Source: Microbulbifer sp. HZ11 (lineage in GTDB: Bacteria > Pseudomonadota > Gammaproteobacteria > Pseudomonadales > Cellvibrionaceae). From it: a stretch of 64,000 nucleotides of DNA. The notes under the pieces were generated by a model that did no database searches, was not told where the DNA came from, and saw only the letters and a list, made by a program, of their open reading frames with translations. Made by a program: the position numbers and the translations under genes. The stretch is taken from contig NZ_JELR01000001.1 in assembly GCF_000708675.1 (NCBI RefSeq), positions 1,488,001 through 1,552,000 on the forward strand. Reading direction: 5' to 3'. The number at the start of each line of letters is the position of its first letter. The stretch's first letter is position 1. Positions 56,619-64,000 of this stretch are shown here, piece by piece.

Positions 56619-57137
56619 TTAATCCAATAAATCTTCTTCGAGCTCTTCAATCTGGCGCTGCAGCTTGGCGAGAAACTGCAGTTTCAGGAGCGCGCTTTTC
56701 GCATCTTCCAGCGCACTATGTTCTAAAGCCTGCGCGAACGCCTGCTCCTGCACCTTGAACAACTGCGCGGTTTCGCTCGCGAGGTCTTCGAGTTCCGCTT
56801 CCGGGTCAGAGGCTTCGCGCACCTCCTCCAAACGCTCGCGCAAAATCATCTGCTGCATCAGGAATTCGCCGTCGGCAGTGGTCTGCTCCGGATTGATTTC
56901 CACACCGGCCAGCTTCAACAGGTAAGCGGCGCGCGCCACCGGGTCTTTCAGCGTATTATTCGCCTCATTGATCTGCGCCGCGTATTGCATCGCAAGCATC
57001 TGCTCGCGCTCGGACTTTGCCGCAAAGCGATCCGGGTGAAACTCCTGCTGCAGTTCGCGATAGCGCTGTGCCAGCGCCTGACGATCGATCGAATAAGAGA
57101 CCGGAAGACCAAAAATTTCAAAGTGATTTTGTTGCAT
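56619..57137 (-). CDS. hscB: J-domain co-chaperone HscB
   Basis: The 172-residue protein has an N-terminal J-domain with the HPD motif in LQQEFHPDRFAAKSE and a C-terminal three-helix IscU-binding domain (RAAYLLKLAGVEINPEQ). The ATG at 57137 is chosen; the frame upstream reads through a terminator. It is the first gene after the iscA-hscB gap. Confidence 0.95.
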   Translation of the reverse strand: MQQNHFEIFGLPVSYSIDRQALAQRYRELQQEFHPDRFAAKSEREQMLAMQYAAQINEANNTLKDPVARAAYLLKLAGVEINPEQTTADGEFLMQQMILRERLEEVREASDPEAELEDLASETAQLFKVQEQAFAQALEHSALEDAKSALLKLQFLAKLQRQIEELEEDLLD

Positions 57138-57179
57138 AGTTATCACTGCGAAAGCTTCGCTACAGAAAGTGCCACCAGA

Positions 57180-57217
57180 TAACAAAAAGGCCGGCATGCA
57201 GTCGCGCACCCGGCCTT
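57180..57217 (-). terminator. Intrinsic terminator/attenuator between iscA and hscB
   Basis: On the minus strand AAGGCCGG (57210-57217) and CCGGCCTT (57187-57194) form a perfect 8-bp stem with a 15-base loop, followed by TTTGTT. It lies 21 bases after the iscA stop. It probably ends part of the iscRSUA transcripts and lowers hscBA-fdx expression. Confidence 0.8.
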
Positions 57218-57237
57218 GTTGCTGCTGCGCTCGAGCC

Positions 57238-57561
57238 TTATACGTGAAAGCTCTCGCCGCAACCGCACTCATTCTTGACGTTGGGGTTTTTGAAGGCGAA
57301 ACCCTCGTTCAACCCCTCTTTGACAAAGTCCAGCTCGGTGCCGTCGAGATAAGCGAGACTCTTCGGGTCGACGATCAGCTTCACATCACCGGCATCGAAC
57401 ACCTGGTCCTCCGCCTCGGCCTGGTCTACGAACTCAAGCACGTACGCCATACCAGAGCAGCCGGCGGTTTTTACACCCACACGAATACCAATACCTTTAC
57501 CGCGACTGGCCAGCTGTTTGGCAACGTGTGCCCGGGCCGCTTCGGTCATGGTAATTGCCAT
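57238..57561 (-). CDS. iscA: A-type Fe-S carrier IscA
   Basis: The 107-residue protein has the three conserved cysteines in [13 protein letters not shown] and [11 protein letters not shown]. It delivers clusters or iron to apoproteins. It lies between iscU and the terminator hairpin; GGAGTAGCTCC precedes the start. Confidence 0.96.
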   Translation of the reverse strand: MAITMTEAARAHVAKQLASRGKGIGIRVGVKTAGCSGMAYVLEFVDQAEAEDQVFDAGDVKLIVDPKSLAYLDGTELDFVKEGLNEGFAFKNPNVKNECGCGESFHV

Positions 57562-57602
57562 CGGAGCTACTCCTTACTTCTCTGTCTATTCAGTGCTGGC
57601 GC

Positions 57603-58019
57603 TTAGCCCGCAGCCTGTTCTGCTGCTTCACTGCTCTTTTCACCGCGCTTTTCTCGAATATTGTTCACTGCCGCCTTGATAGCGTCTTCCGCCAGCACGG
57701 AGCAGTGAATTTTCACCGGCGGCAACGCCAGCTCTTCGGCGATCTCGGTGTTCTTGATCTGTGCCGCCTCATCCAGAGACTTACCCTTCACCCATTCGGT
57801 GAGCAGGGAGCTGGAAGCGATGGCAGAACCGCAGCCGTAGGTTTTGAACTTGGCGTCTTCGATAATGCCGTTATCGTTCACCTGAATCTGCAGACGCATT
57901 ACGTCACCACAGGCCGGGGCGCCAACCATACCGGTACCCACGTTATCCGCCTTGTCGTCCAGACGGCCAACGTTACGGGGGTGCTCGTAGTGGTCAATTA
58001 CTTTATCGCTATAGGCCAT
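57603..58019 (-). CDS. iscU: Fe-S scaffold IscU
   Basis: The 138-residue scaffold has its ligands in GAPACGDVMR, KTYGCGSAIASSS and KIHCSVLAEDAI. The chaperone-binding LPPVK motif is intact. The C-terminal ~10 residues (SSEAAEQAAG) are extra to E. coli IscU. It lies between iscS and iscA. Confidence 0.97.
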   Translation of the reverse strand: MAYSDKVIDHYEHPRNVGRLDDKADNVGTGMVGAPACGDVMRLQIQVNDNGIIEDAKFKTYGCGSAIASSSLLTEWVKGKSLDEAAQIKNTEIAEELALPPVKIHCSVLAEDAIKAAVNNIREKRGEKSSEAAEQAAG

Positions 58020-58058
58020 GACTATACCCTCTCAAAAATTCCTGATTTCGGCAGTGCG

Positions 58059-59273
58059 TTAGTGGGCTGCCCATTCGATGGTGCTGAGATCAACACCATC
58101 CTTGTACATATCCCAGAGTGGGGACAGCTCGCGCAGTTTTTCTACTGCCTTCCTTACTTCTTTGGCCGCAGTATCCACGTCCTGTTCCGTGGTGAAACGA
58201 CCAAAACTGAAGCGCAGCGAACTGTGAGCCAACTCGTCGTTGACACCCAGGGCGCGCAGTACGTAACTGGGCTCCAGACTGGCAGATGTACAGGCGGAGC
58301 CGGAAGAGATCGCCAGGTCCTTCAGCGACATGATCAGGCTCTCGCCTTCCACAAACGCGAAGCTCACATTCAGGTTGCCCGGTACACGCTGCTCCGCGGA
58401 ACCGTTAATGTGCACCTCTTCCATATCGCTGATCTGGCTCCAGAAACGCTCGCGCAGCGCAACCATGCGCTTGGCCTCTTCCGCCATTTCTTCTTTGGCG
58501 ATACGGAAAGCCTCCCCCATACCCACAATCTGGTGGGTTGCCAGCGTGCCGGAGCGCATACCGCGCTCGTGACCACCACCATGCATCTGGGCTTCGATAC
58601 GTACCCGCGGCTTGCGGCGAACGTACAGAGCGCCAATACCTTTGGGGCCGTAAACTTTGTGGGCGGAGAAGGACATCAGATCCACTTTCAGCTCCGCCAG
58701 GTCGATTTCGATCTTGCCGGCGCTCTGGGCCGCATCTACGTGAAAAATAACCTTGCGCGCGCGGCACAGCTCGCCAATTGCAGCGATATCATTGATCACG
58801 CCAATCTCGTTATTGACGTGCATCAGGCTCACCAGAATGGTGTCTTCGCGCATCGCCTCTTCCACCTGCTCCGGATAGACGATACCGTCTTCCTTAGGAT
58901 TCAGGTATGTAACCTCAAACCCTTCACGCTCCAGCTGGCGGCAGGTATCCAGAACGGCCTTATGCTCGATCTTAGAGGTAATGATGTGCTTACCGCGCCC
59001 CTGATAGAAATGCGCAGCGCCCTTGATCGCAAGGTTGTCAGACTCGGTGGCACCGCTGGTCCAGACGATTTCCCGCGGGTCCGCGTTGACCAGTTCCGCT
59101 ACCTGGCGACGGGCATCTTCCACCGCCTCTTCCGCCTTCCAACCGAACAGGTGGGAGCGAGAAGCGGGGTTACCGAAGTTGCCTTCCATGGTCAACTGCT
59201 CCGCCATTTTACTGGCGACGCGCGGGTCTACCGGACATGTAGCCGAATAATCCAGATAAATGGGAAGCTTCAT
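58059..59273 (-). CDS. iscS: Cysteine desulfurase IscS
   Basis: IscS takes sulfur from cysteine for Fe-S clusters and tRNA thiolation. The 404-residue length equals E. coli IscS. The PLP lysine is Lys206 ([12 protein letters not shown]) and the active cysteine loop is [17 protein letters not shown]. The ATG at 59273 is chosen; an extension of 13 codons has no homology. It starts 111 bp downstream of iscR. Confidence 0.97.
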   Translation of the reverse strand: MKLPIYLDYSATCPVDPRVASKMAEQLTMEGNFGNPASRSHLFGWKAEEAVEDARRQVAELVNADPREIVWTSGATESDNLAIKGAAHFYQGRGKHIITSKIEHKAVLDTCRQLEREGFEVTYLNPKEDGIVYPEQVEEAMREDTILVSLMHVNNEIGVINDIAAIGELCRARKVIFHVDAAQSAGKIEIDLAELKVDLMSFSAHKVYGPKGIGALYVRRKPRVRIEAQMHGGGHERGMRSGTLATHQIVGMGEAFRIAKEEMAEEAKRMVALRERFWSQISDMEEVHINGSAEQRVPGNLNVSFAFVEGESLIMSLKDLAISSGSACTSASLEPSYVLRALGVNDELAHSSLRFSFGRFTTEQDVDTAAKEVRKAVEKLRELSPLWDMYKDGVDLSTIEWAAH

Positions 59274-59383
59274 AATCTCTTGTCTCCACTCGCCGATATT
59301 GTTCGGCGCCATACTGCTGTCGCTAATTTGCGTCCAAATTTTTTGCTGGCCAGAACGCAGTGCCTGACCGGGCGGCCGGCACC

Positions 59384-59878
59384 TTACTGCAAGCCGCCGA
59401 TAATCGCTACTTTCTGCTCAATGTTGTCGCCCAGAGCGGCACTGCGGCCATCCTGACGACGGGCCACTTCCTGCACTTCGGCGCGAGCGACCATGTCCGC
59501 CAGACTGATACCATTGAGAAAGCCGTGAATCTGATGACTGAGGTCTGTCCACAGGTAATGAGTGAGACATTGCTCACCGGCCGAGCAGTCGCTATTACCG
59601 CCACAGCTGGTGGCATCGACGGACTCATTGACGGCATCAATGATTTCCGCCACACAGATCTCAGCGCCCGGACGCGCCAGACGGTAGCCGCCACCGGGTC
59701 CGCGCACACTGGACACCAGCCCGGACTGACGCAGCCGGGAAAAAAGCTGCTCCAGGTAGGAAAGGGAGATTTCCTGACGCTTGGAAATATCCGCCAGACT
59801 GATGGGGCCGCGTTCGGCGTGTAACGCCAGGTCCAGCATCGCTGTGACCGCATACCGCCCTTTGGTTGTTAACCGCAT
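59384..59878 (-). CDS. iscR: Rrf2-family Fe-S regulator IscR
   Basis: The 164-residue regulator has the Rrf2 winged helix ([39 protein letters not shown]) and the cluster ligands Cys92, Cys98, Cys104 and His107, the same numbers as E. coli IscR. It represses its own operon when it holds a [2Fe-2S] cluster. A type 1 site overlaps its promoter. trmJ and suhB lie upstream as in E. coli. Confidence 0.97.
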   Translation of the reverse strand: MRLTTKGRYAVTAMLDLALHAERGPISLADISKRQEISLSYLEQLFSRLRQSGLVSSVRGPGGGYRLARPGAEICVAEIIDAVNESVDATSCGGNSDCSAGEQCLTHYLWTDLSHQIHGFLNGISLADMVARAEVQEVARRQDGRSAALGDNIEQKVAIIGGLQ

Positions 59879-59977
59879 ACCCTCTCCTGGAAAGTCGCAC
59901 CTGGTCGCGCCAATCAGCGTCGCCGGGCGTTCGATGACGCCCTGCAGCCCTTACCGGCACTACTGATTCGGGGCGCG

Positions 59978-60006
59978 AGTATGGAATAACCCACTACTTC
60001 AGTCAA
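59978..60006 (-). promoter_or_regulatory. iscR operon promoter, sigma-70 type
   Basis: TTGACT (60001-60006) and CATACT (59978-59983) on the minus strand are 17 bp apart, about 100 bp upstream of the iscR start. The -35 lies inside the IscR site. Confidence 0.7.
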
Positions 60007-60010
60007 GTAT
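59986..60010 (-). promoter_or_regulatory. IscR type 1 binding site
   Basis: On the minus strand ATACTTGACTGAAGTAGTGG-GTTAT matches the IscR type 1 consensus at 22 of 25 positions (by eye). It overlaps the -35 hexamer of the iscR promoter. Confidence 0.8.
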
Positions 60011-60102
60011 ATAGCCGAGCGTTCTGGTCGGGTATTTGGCGTTTGCTTAGACCTATTGGTTATCAGCTTTGACCACCCAGACATAACCGAGACGGGCCCA
60101 GG

Positions 60103-60915
60103 TCAGTCCGGGCGACCCTTGCCACCACTGCGATGGATATGGTTCTGGATAGCGGTCAGCATGCCGCGCAGAATGCCCAGCTCCATATCGTCCGGACGCA
60201 CTCGACTGAACAGTCTGCGGAGGCGGGTCATGGTTTGACGGGGATTGTCCGGATCGATAAACCCGAGTTCGGCCAGTGCCAGCTCGAGATGCTCGTAGTA
60301 GAGCTCCATATCGGCCGCTTTGGCAGGCGGCCTGTCCCAGTCGGTGAACTTCAGCGCTTCACCCTTATCGGCTTCCAGTGCCGCCATTCGAGCCTCGTAG
60401 ACCAGCACCTGTACCGCCGTTGCCAGATTGAGAGAGCTGTACTCCGGATTAGCCGGGATATGCACGTGGAAATTGCAGGCCTGCAACTCCTCGTTCGTCA
60501 GCCCGCGGTCCTCACGACCGAACACTAGGGCAACCGGGTGAGATTTGGCCTCAGCCACAGCGCGGACACCACACTCTCGCGGCGTCAGCAGCGGCCAGGG
60601 AATACGCCGCTCACGAGCACTGGTGGCCACTACCAGCCCGCAATCGGCGACCGCCTCCTCCAGCGTCTCCACAACCACCGCACTGTCCAGCAGCTCGGCG
60701 GCACCCGCCGCCCGCCATACCGCATTGGCCGCGGGAAACTCGCGAGGCTGCACCAGATAGAGCTGGCGCAACCCCATATTCTTGAGCGCTCGCGCCGCGC
60801 CGCCAATATTGCCGGGGTGCGCGCTGTTCACCAGCACCACGCGGATATTGCCCAGCGCCGCGAGCGCGGACTGAGAAGCCATCTGAGTTGAGGTTTCCGA
60901 AGGGGAAGTCGCCAT
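60103..60915 (-). CDS. trmJ: tRNA (cytidine/uridine-32 2'-O) methyltransferase TrmJ
   Basis: The 270-residue SPOUT methyltransferase modifies Nm32 in tRNAs. The N-terminal domain has VLVNSAHPGNIGGAARALKNMG and VFGREDRGLTNEEL, and the knot region is IPANPEYSSLNLATAVQVLVYE. The C-terminal part includes FSRVRPDDMELGILRGML. The ATG at 60915 is chosen; the frame upstream lacks homology. It is divergent from suhB. Confidence 0.95.
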   Translation of the reverse strand: MATSPSETSTQMASQSALAALGNIRVVLVNSAHPGNIGGAARALKNMGLRQLYLVQPREFPAANAVWRAAGAAELLDSAVVVETLEEAVADCGLVVATSARERRIPWPLLTPRECGVRAVAEAKSHPVALVFGREDRGLTNEELQACNFHVHIPANPEYSSLNLATAVQVLVYEARMAALEADKGEALKFTDWDRPPAKAADMELYYEHLELALAELGFIDPDNPRQTMTRLRRLFSRVRPDDMELGILRGMLTAIQNHIHRSGGKGRPD

Positions 60916-61121
60916 GGTGATTCCGGATATGAACTGGATGAACGGGGAAATTCGGGCCAAGACCCGACCTACGGGACACACCCGCACTAGCCTAGACTTG
61001 GCCATGACAAAACGGGCGCGGAGTGTAGCAAAATTGAACGGAAATCCCTACAATCGCGACCGTCGGCAGGCCCGACATTGCTTTTTACCATTCACAATCC
61101 ACTACTGATCGCGGAATCCCT

Positions 61122-61928
61122 ATGGAACCCATGCTGAATATTGCCCTGCGCGCGGCGCGCAAGGCCGGTGAACTGATCGAGCGCGCCTGGGAGCGCGGCG
61201 ACCTGATGAAGTTTGAAGAAAAGGGGCGCAACGATTACGTGACGGAAGTGGACAAGGCCAGCGAGCAGGAGATCATCTACCACCTGCGCAAAGCCTACCC
61301 CAAGCACAGCATTCGCGCCGAAGAAAGCGGCATTCAGGAAGGCGCCGAGCCGGAATACGAGTGGATTATCGATCCGCTGGACGGCACCACCAACTTTATC
61401 CATGGCCTCCCCCACTTCGCCATTTCCATCGCCTGCAAGCACAAAGGCCAGATCGAGCACGCCGTGGTGCTGGACCCCATCAAACGGGAAGAGTTCACCG
61501 CGAGCCGCGGACGAGGCGCCGCCCTGAATGGCCGCCGCATCCGTGTGTCCAACCGCCAGGGTCTGAACGGCGCATTGATTGGCACCGGCATCCCGTTTAA
61601 CGGCGACTCCTTCGATAATATCGATGGCTACCTTGGAGCAATGAAAGACATCGCCGGACAGACCGCGGGCATCCGCCGCCCAGGTGCCGCCGCGCTAGAC
61701 TTGGCCTATGTGGCCGCTGGCCGCTTCGATGGCTTCTGGGAAATGTATCTGAACACTTGGGATATCGCCGCAGGCTCGCTGCTGGTGAAAGAGGCCGGCG
61801 GCCTGATCAGTGATTTCCGCGGCGGCAACGAATACCTGGACTCTGGCAATCTGGTTTGTGCCACCCCCAAAACCTTCAAGCCTCTACTGCAAATCGTCGG
61901 CAAGCACCTGGGTAAAATTCGCCAATAA
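61122..61928 (+). CDS. suhB: Inositol-1-monophosphatase SuhB
   Basis: The 268-residue protein is SuhB, an IMPase that also acts in ribosomal RNA antitermination. The metal-binding motifs are IRAEESG, WIIDPLDGTTNFIHGLPHFA and the C-terminal WDIAAGSLLVKEAGG. The ATG at 61122 is chosen over ATG 61131 by comparison with the family (MEPMLNIALRAARKAGE). It is divergent from trmJ. Confidence 0.96.
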   Translation: MEPMLNIALRAARKAGELIERAWERGDLMKFEEKGRNDYVTEVDKASEQEIIYHLRKAYPKHSIRAEESGIQEGAEPEYEWIIDPLDGTTNFIHGLPHFAISIACKHKGQIEHAVVLDPIKREEFTASRGRGAALNGRRIRVSNRQGLNGALIGTGIPFNGDSFDNIDGYLGAMKDIAGQTAGIRRPGAAALDLAYVAAGRFDGFWEMYLNTWDIAAGSLLVKEAGGLISDFRGGNEYLDSGNLVCATPKTFKPLLQIVGKHLGKIRQ

Positions 61929-62023
61929 TCCAGCAGCGGCGGGCAGCGCCCGGTGACGGCACCACGCCGTTATCGCGCTGCCCCCCAGCTGCCGAAACGA
62001 TCTGCCCAATCTGGCGCCCCGCA

Positions 62024-64000
62024 TCAGCTCTGGACCAATACCACAACCTCGTCTTCCGCCTTCGACACAAGAGTCTCCTGGAGCAATTGTTCCAATGGCC
62101 GAGGCCTGCCAATATGGTATCCCTGCACCAGATCGACACCGATGGCCTGCAGCTTTTCGACCGTCGCCTGATCCTCCACAAATTCAGCGATTGTCTGCGC
62201 CTTCAGCCGGTGCGCCACCTGGTTGATAGATTCGACAATCATCAGATCGACAAAATTGGAATCCACCTGCCGCACAAAACTACCGTCGATTTTGATGTAG
62301 TCGATGGCAAAGCTTTTCAGGTAATTGAATGAACTCAGTCCATTGCCGAAATCATCCAGGGCGACGGTACAACCCATTTCCCGCAAGTCCGCTACAAACT
62401 GACTGGCACTCTCCATCTGATTGATCATTGCGGTTTCGGTAATTTCCATTCCGAGGTGCTGCGGCGGAATCGCCGACTCTTCCAGCAAGTGAAAAAACTG
62501 TTGCTGAAACAAGCTGTCACCGAGCGCGTCGGCGGAGAGGTTCAGCGCAAGTTTCAGTCCACTGGCCGCAACGGCTGCACCCTGGGTCTGAAACAGTTCC
62601 CGCACAATCCAGCTGTCAATCTGCTGCATCAGACCATAGCGCTCGGCAGCCGGAATAAACGCTCCGGGAAGAATCAGAGTGCCGTCTGTATCCAGCATTC
62701 GCACGAGTACTTCGTAGTGATGGATCCGGGAGGTATCCCCGGCGCCGGCAATCGGCTGCGCGTAAAGTTGAAAGCTGCCCTCATCCAATGCGGCACGAAT
62801 ACGCGAGGCCATGTGGATTTCCCGGTGCTGTTCCGCCGCCGCACTCCGGTCCGCCTCGTACAGCATCACCACACCGCGGCCGGCGTGCTTGGCAGAGTAA
62901 CAGGCAACATCTGCCTGGCTCATCAAGTCGGCTACCTGGCTGTTACTGTGGGAAATTTCCGTGACACCCACACTCGCGCCCACATCGAAAATCCGGCCGC
63001 TCCATGGGAATCGCAGGGCAATAATTTTCCGTACCAGCTGCTCGCAGCGTGCCAACCCCTGCGTTTTATCGCAGTCACGCAGTAAAACCCCAAATTCGTC
63101 GCCACCCAGGCGGGCCACACAATCGGACTCCCGCAAGTGCCCGCGCAAAAAGCGCGCGACATTCTTAAGCAGCGCATCGCCCGCCTGATGCCCCGCGCTG
63201 TCATTGATTACCTTGAAGCGGTCCAGGTCCATATACGCCAGTACATGCACACGCTCGGTATTGCGTACGGTACTCACCGCCTCCAATAATTCACGCCGGA
63301 AAGCTTCGCGGTTGGGCAGATGTGTAAGATGATCGTGACTCGCTTTGTAGCGAAGCTGCTGGATCAGCTGGCGGGTTTCGGTAATGTCCTGACACACAAG
63401 TACCGCACCGAGTACCAAACCATCACTGGTCCGCAGTGGCGATGCTGAACACTTTACGTCATAACAGTCGCCCCCACGGTGATGCAGTACCGTGCCCTCA
63501 GGGGACATCACCGGAAGGTTCATATTGAGACAGTCTTGTGCCGGGCTGGCCACCAGGGCTCCGTCGCGCCCTGTGGACAAGCGCACCACTTCACGGACGT
63601 CGTGGCCGCTCACTTCCGCCAGCTTCCAGCCGGTCAGCTGTTCGGCCACCGGGTTCATAAAGGTAATTCGCTGGCGCTCGTCTGTGGCGATAACCGCATC
63701 GGCAATGGCGGTAAGGGTCACCTGTAGGTGCTCTTTTTCTTTTTCCAGAGACTCGGCCATCTGCTTGTTTTCGGTGATATCGCGCAACACGCCAATCAGC
63801 CGCAATGGATACCCACCATCCGCCGATTCCATCACATGTGCCAGCTCATGTACCCAGCGCCACTGCCCAGAGTCGGTTTCTACACGATACTGGCAATCTA
63901 TATCGGGGGCGCCACCTTCAATGTGCGCTTTCTGCGCCTCGAGTAGGCGCGAACGGTCAACGTCCGCCACCCGCGCGACCCAGTCGTTGCGACTGGCGAG
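62024..64000 (-). CDS. PAS-GGDEF-EAL protein, 5'-truncated by window edge
   Basis: The frame is open to the right edge, so the N-terminus is missing. Visible in order are a PAS_3-like domain (QWRWVHELAHVME, IGVLRDITENKQ), a second PAS domain (VTLTAIADAVIATDERQRITFMNPVAEQ landmarks), a GGDEF domain with an intact RLGGDEFGVLL, and an EAL domain. In the EAL domain the signature reads YEVLVRM in place of EALVR, but DDFGNGLSSF and IDYIKIDGSFV are present, so phosphodiesterase activity is possible. It probably makes or breaks c-di-GMP, or switches between the two, in response to PAS signals. It converges on suhB with 95 bp between stops. Confidence 0.9.
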   Translation of the reverse strand, partial: LASRNDWVARVADVDRSRLLEAQKAHIEGGAPDIDCQYRVETDSGQWRWVHELAHVMESADGGYPLRLIGVLRDITENKQMAESLEKEKEHLQVTLTAIADAVIATDERQRITFMNPVAEQLTGWKLAEVSGHDVREVVRLSTGRDGALVASPAQDCLNMNLPVMSPEGTVLHHRGGDCYDVKCSASPLRTSDGLVLGAVLVCQDITETRQLIQQLRYKASHDHLTHLPNREAFRRELLEAVSTVRNTERVHVLAYMDLDRFKVINDSAGHQAGDALLKNVARFLRGHLRESDCVARLGGDEFGVLLRDCDKTQGLARCEQLVRKIIALRFPWSGRIFDVGASVGVTEISHSNSQVADLMSQADVACYSAKHAGRGVVMLYEADRSAAAEQHREIHMASRIRAALDEGSFQLYAQPIAGAGDTSRIHHYEVLVRMLDTDGTLILPGAFIPAAERYGLMQQIDSWIVRELFQTQGAAVAASGLKLALNLSADALGDSLFQQQFFHLLEESAIPPQHLGMEITETAMINQMESASQFVADLREMGCTVALDDFGNGLSSFNYLKSFAIDYIKIDGSFVRQVDSNFVDLMIVESINQVAHRLKAQTIAEFVEDQATVEKLQAIGVDLVQGYHIGRPRPLEQLLQETLVSKAEDEVVVLVQS

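Overview
The window is about 64 kb of chromosomal DNA from a GC-rich gammaproteobacterium. Conserved gene orders support this: suhB|trmJ-iscRSUA-hscBA-fdx-iscX-ndk-rlmN-pilW-rodZ-ispG-hisS-yfgM-bamB-der, miaB-phoH-ybeY-corC-lnt, leuS-lptE-holA and pilA|pilBCD-coaE-yacG. The mix resembles marine Cellvibrionales such as Microbulbifer. That genus-level guess is an inference from gene content only. No rRNA or tRNA gene was recognised.

Layout. 1-5.6 kb: the 3' part of miaB, then phoH-ybeY-corC-lnt (RNA maturation and lipoprotein acylation). 5.9-8.8 kb: a TIGR01777 epimerase, an unknown protein, a YdcF-type membrane protein and a YbeL zinc-ribbon protein. 8.9-13.3 kb: leuS-lptE-holA. 13.5-30.8 kb: mixed metabolism and envelope genes: an AidB-like acyl-CoA dehydrogenase, a DUF815 ATPase, a basic amino acid decarboxylase, Nudix, outer membrane phospholipase A, NfeD-SPFH, GNAT, beta-carbonic anhydrase, a double-rubredoxin/reductase fusion, flavin reductase, GDPD, a peroxiredoxin and a DUF3360 permease. 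30.85-33.9 kb: a small accessory island with a HepT remnant, an intact HEPN-MNT pair, a RAYT transposase, a broken second RAYT copy and an IS256-family remnant. 34-40.8 kb: type IV pilus genes pilA|pilBCD, with toxin-antitoxin genes inserted between pilD and coaE-yacG. 40.9-43.7 kb: ScsD/TlpA-like thioredoxin, trmO and gabD. 43.9-61 kb: the long minus-strand block from trmJ and the isc operon down to der. 61-64 kb: suhB and the 3' part of a PAS-GGDEF-EAL protein.

Functionally the isc block builds Fe-S clusters that several neighbours need (MiaB, RlmN, IspG, Fdx, IscR). An upstream site matches the IscR type 1 consensus at 22 of 25 positions and overlaps a good -35/-10 pair. A strong intrinsic terminator lies between iscA and hscB. 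Two pilus loci are present: pilA|pilBCD, and pilW/pilF in the isc-der block.

The most unusual content is between genes. At least three families of palindromic elements recur. (1) Three roughly 100 bp elements have long, nearly perfect outer stems of unrelated sequence but share an inner two-hairpin core with a GGATG apical motif. (2) A pair of arms containing GTGGATGCGC and TATCCACCCTAC occurs three times as an inverted pair and once as a single arm. (3) A GTCATCCCGGA-type palindrome occurs five times, all between genes.
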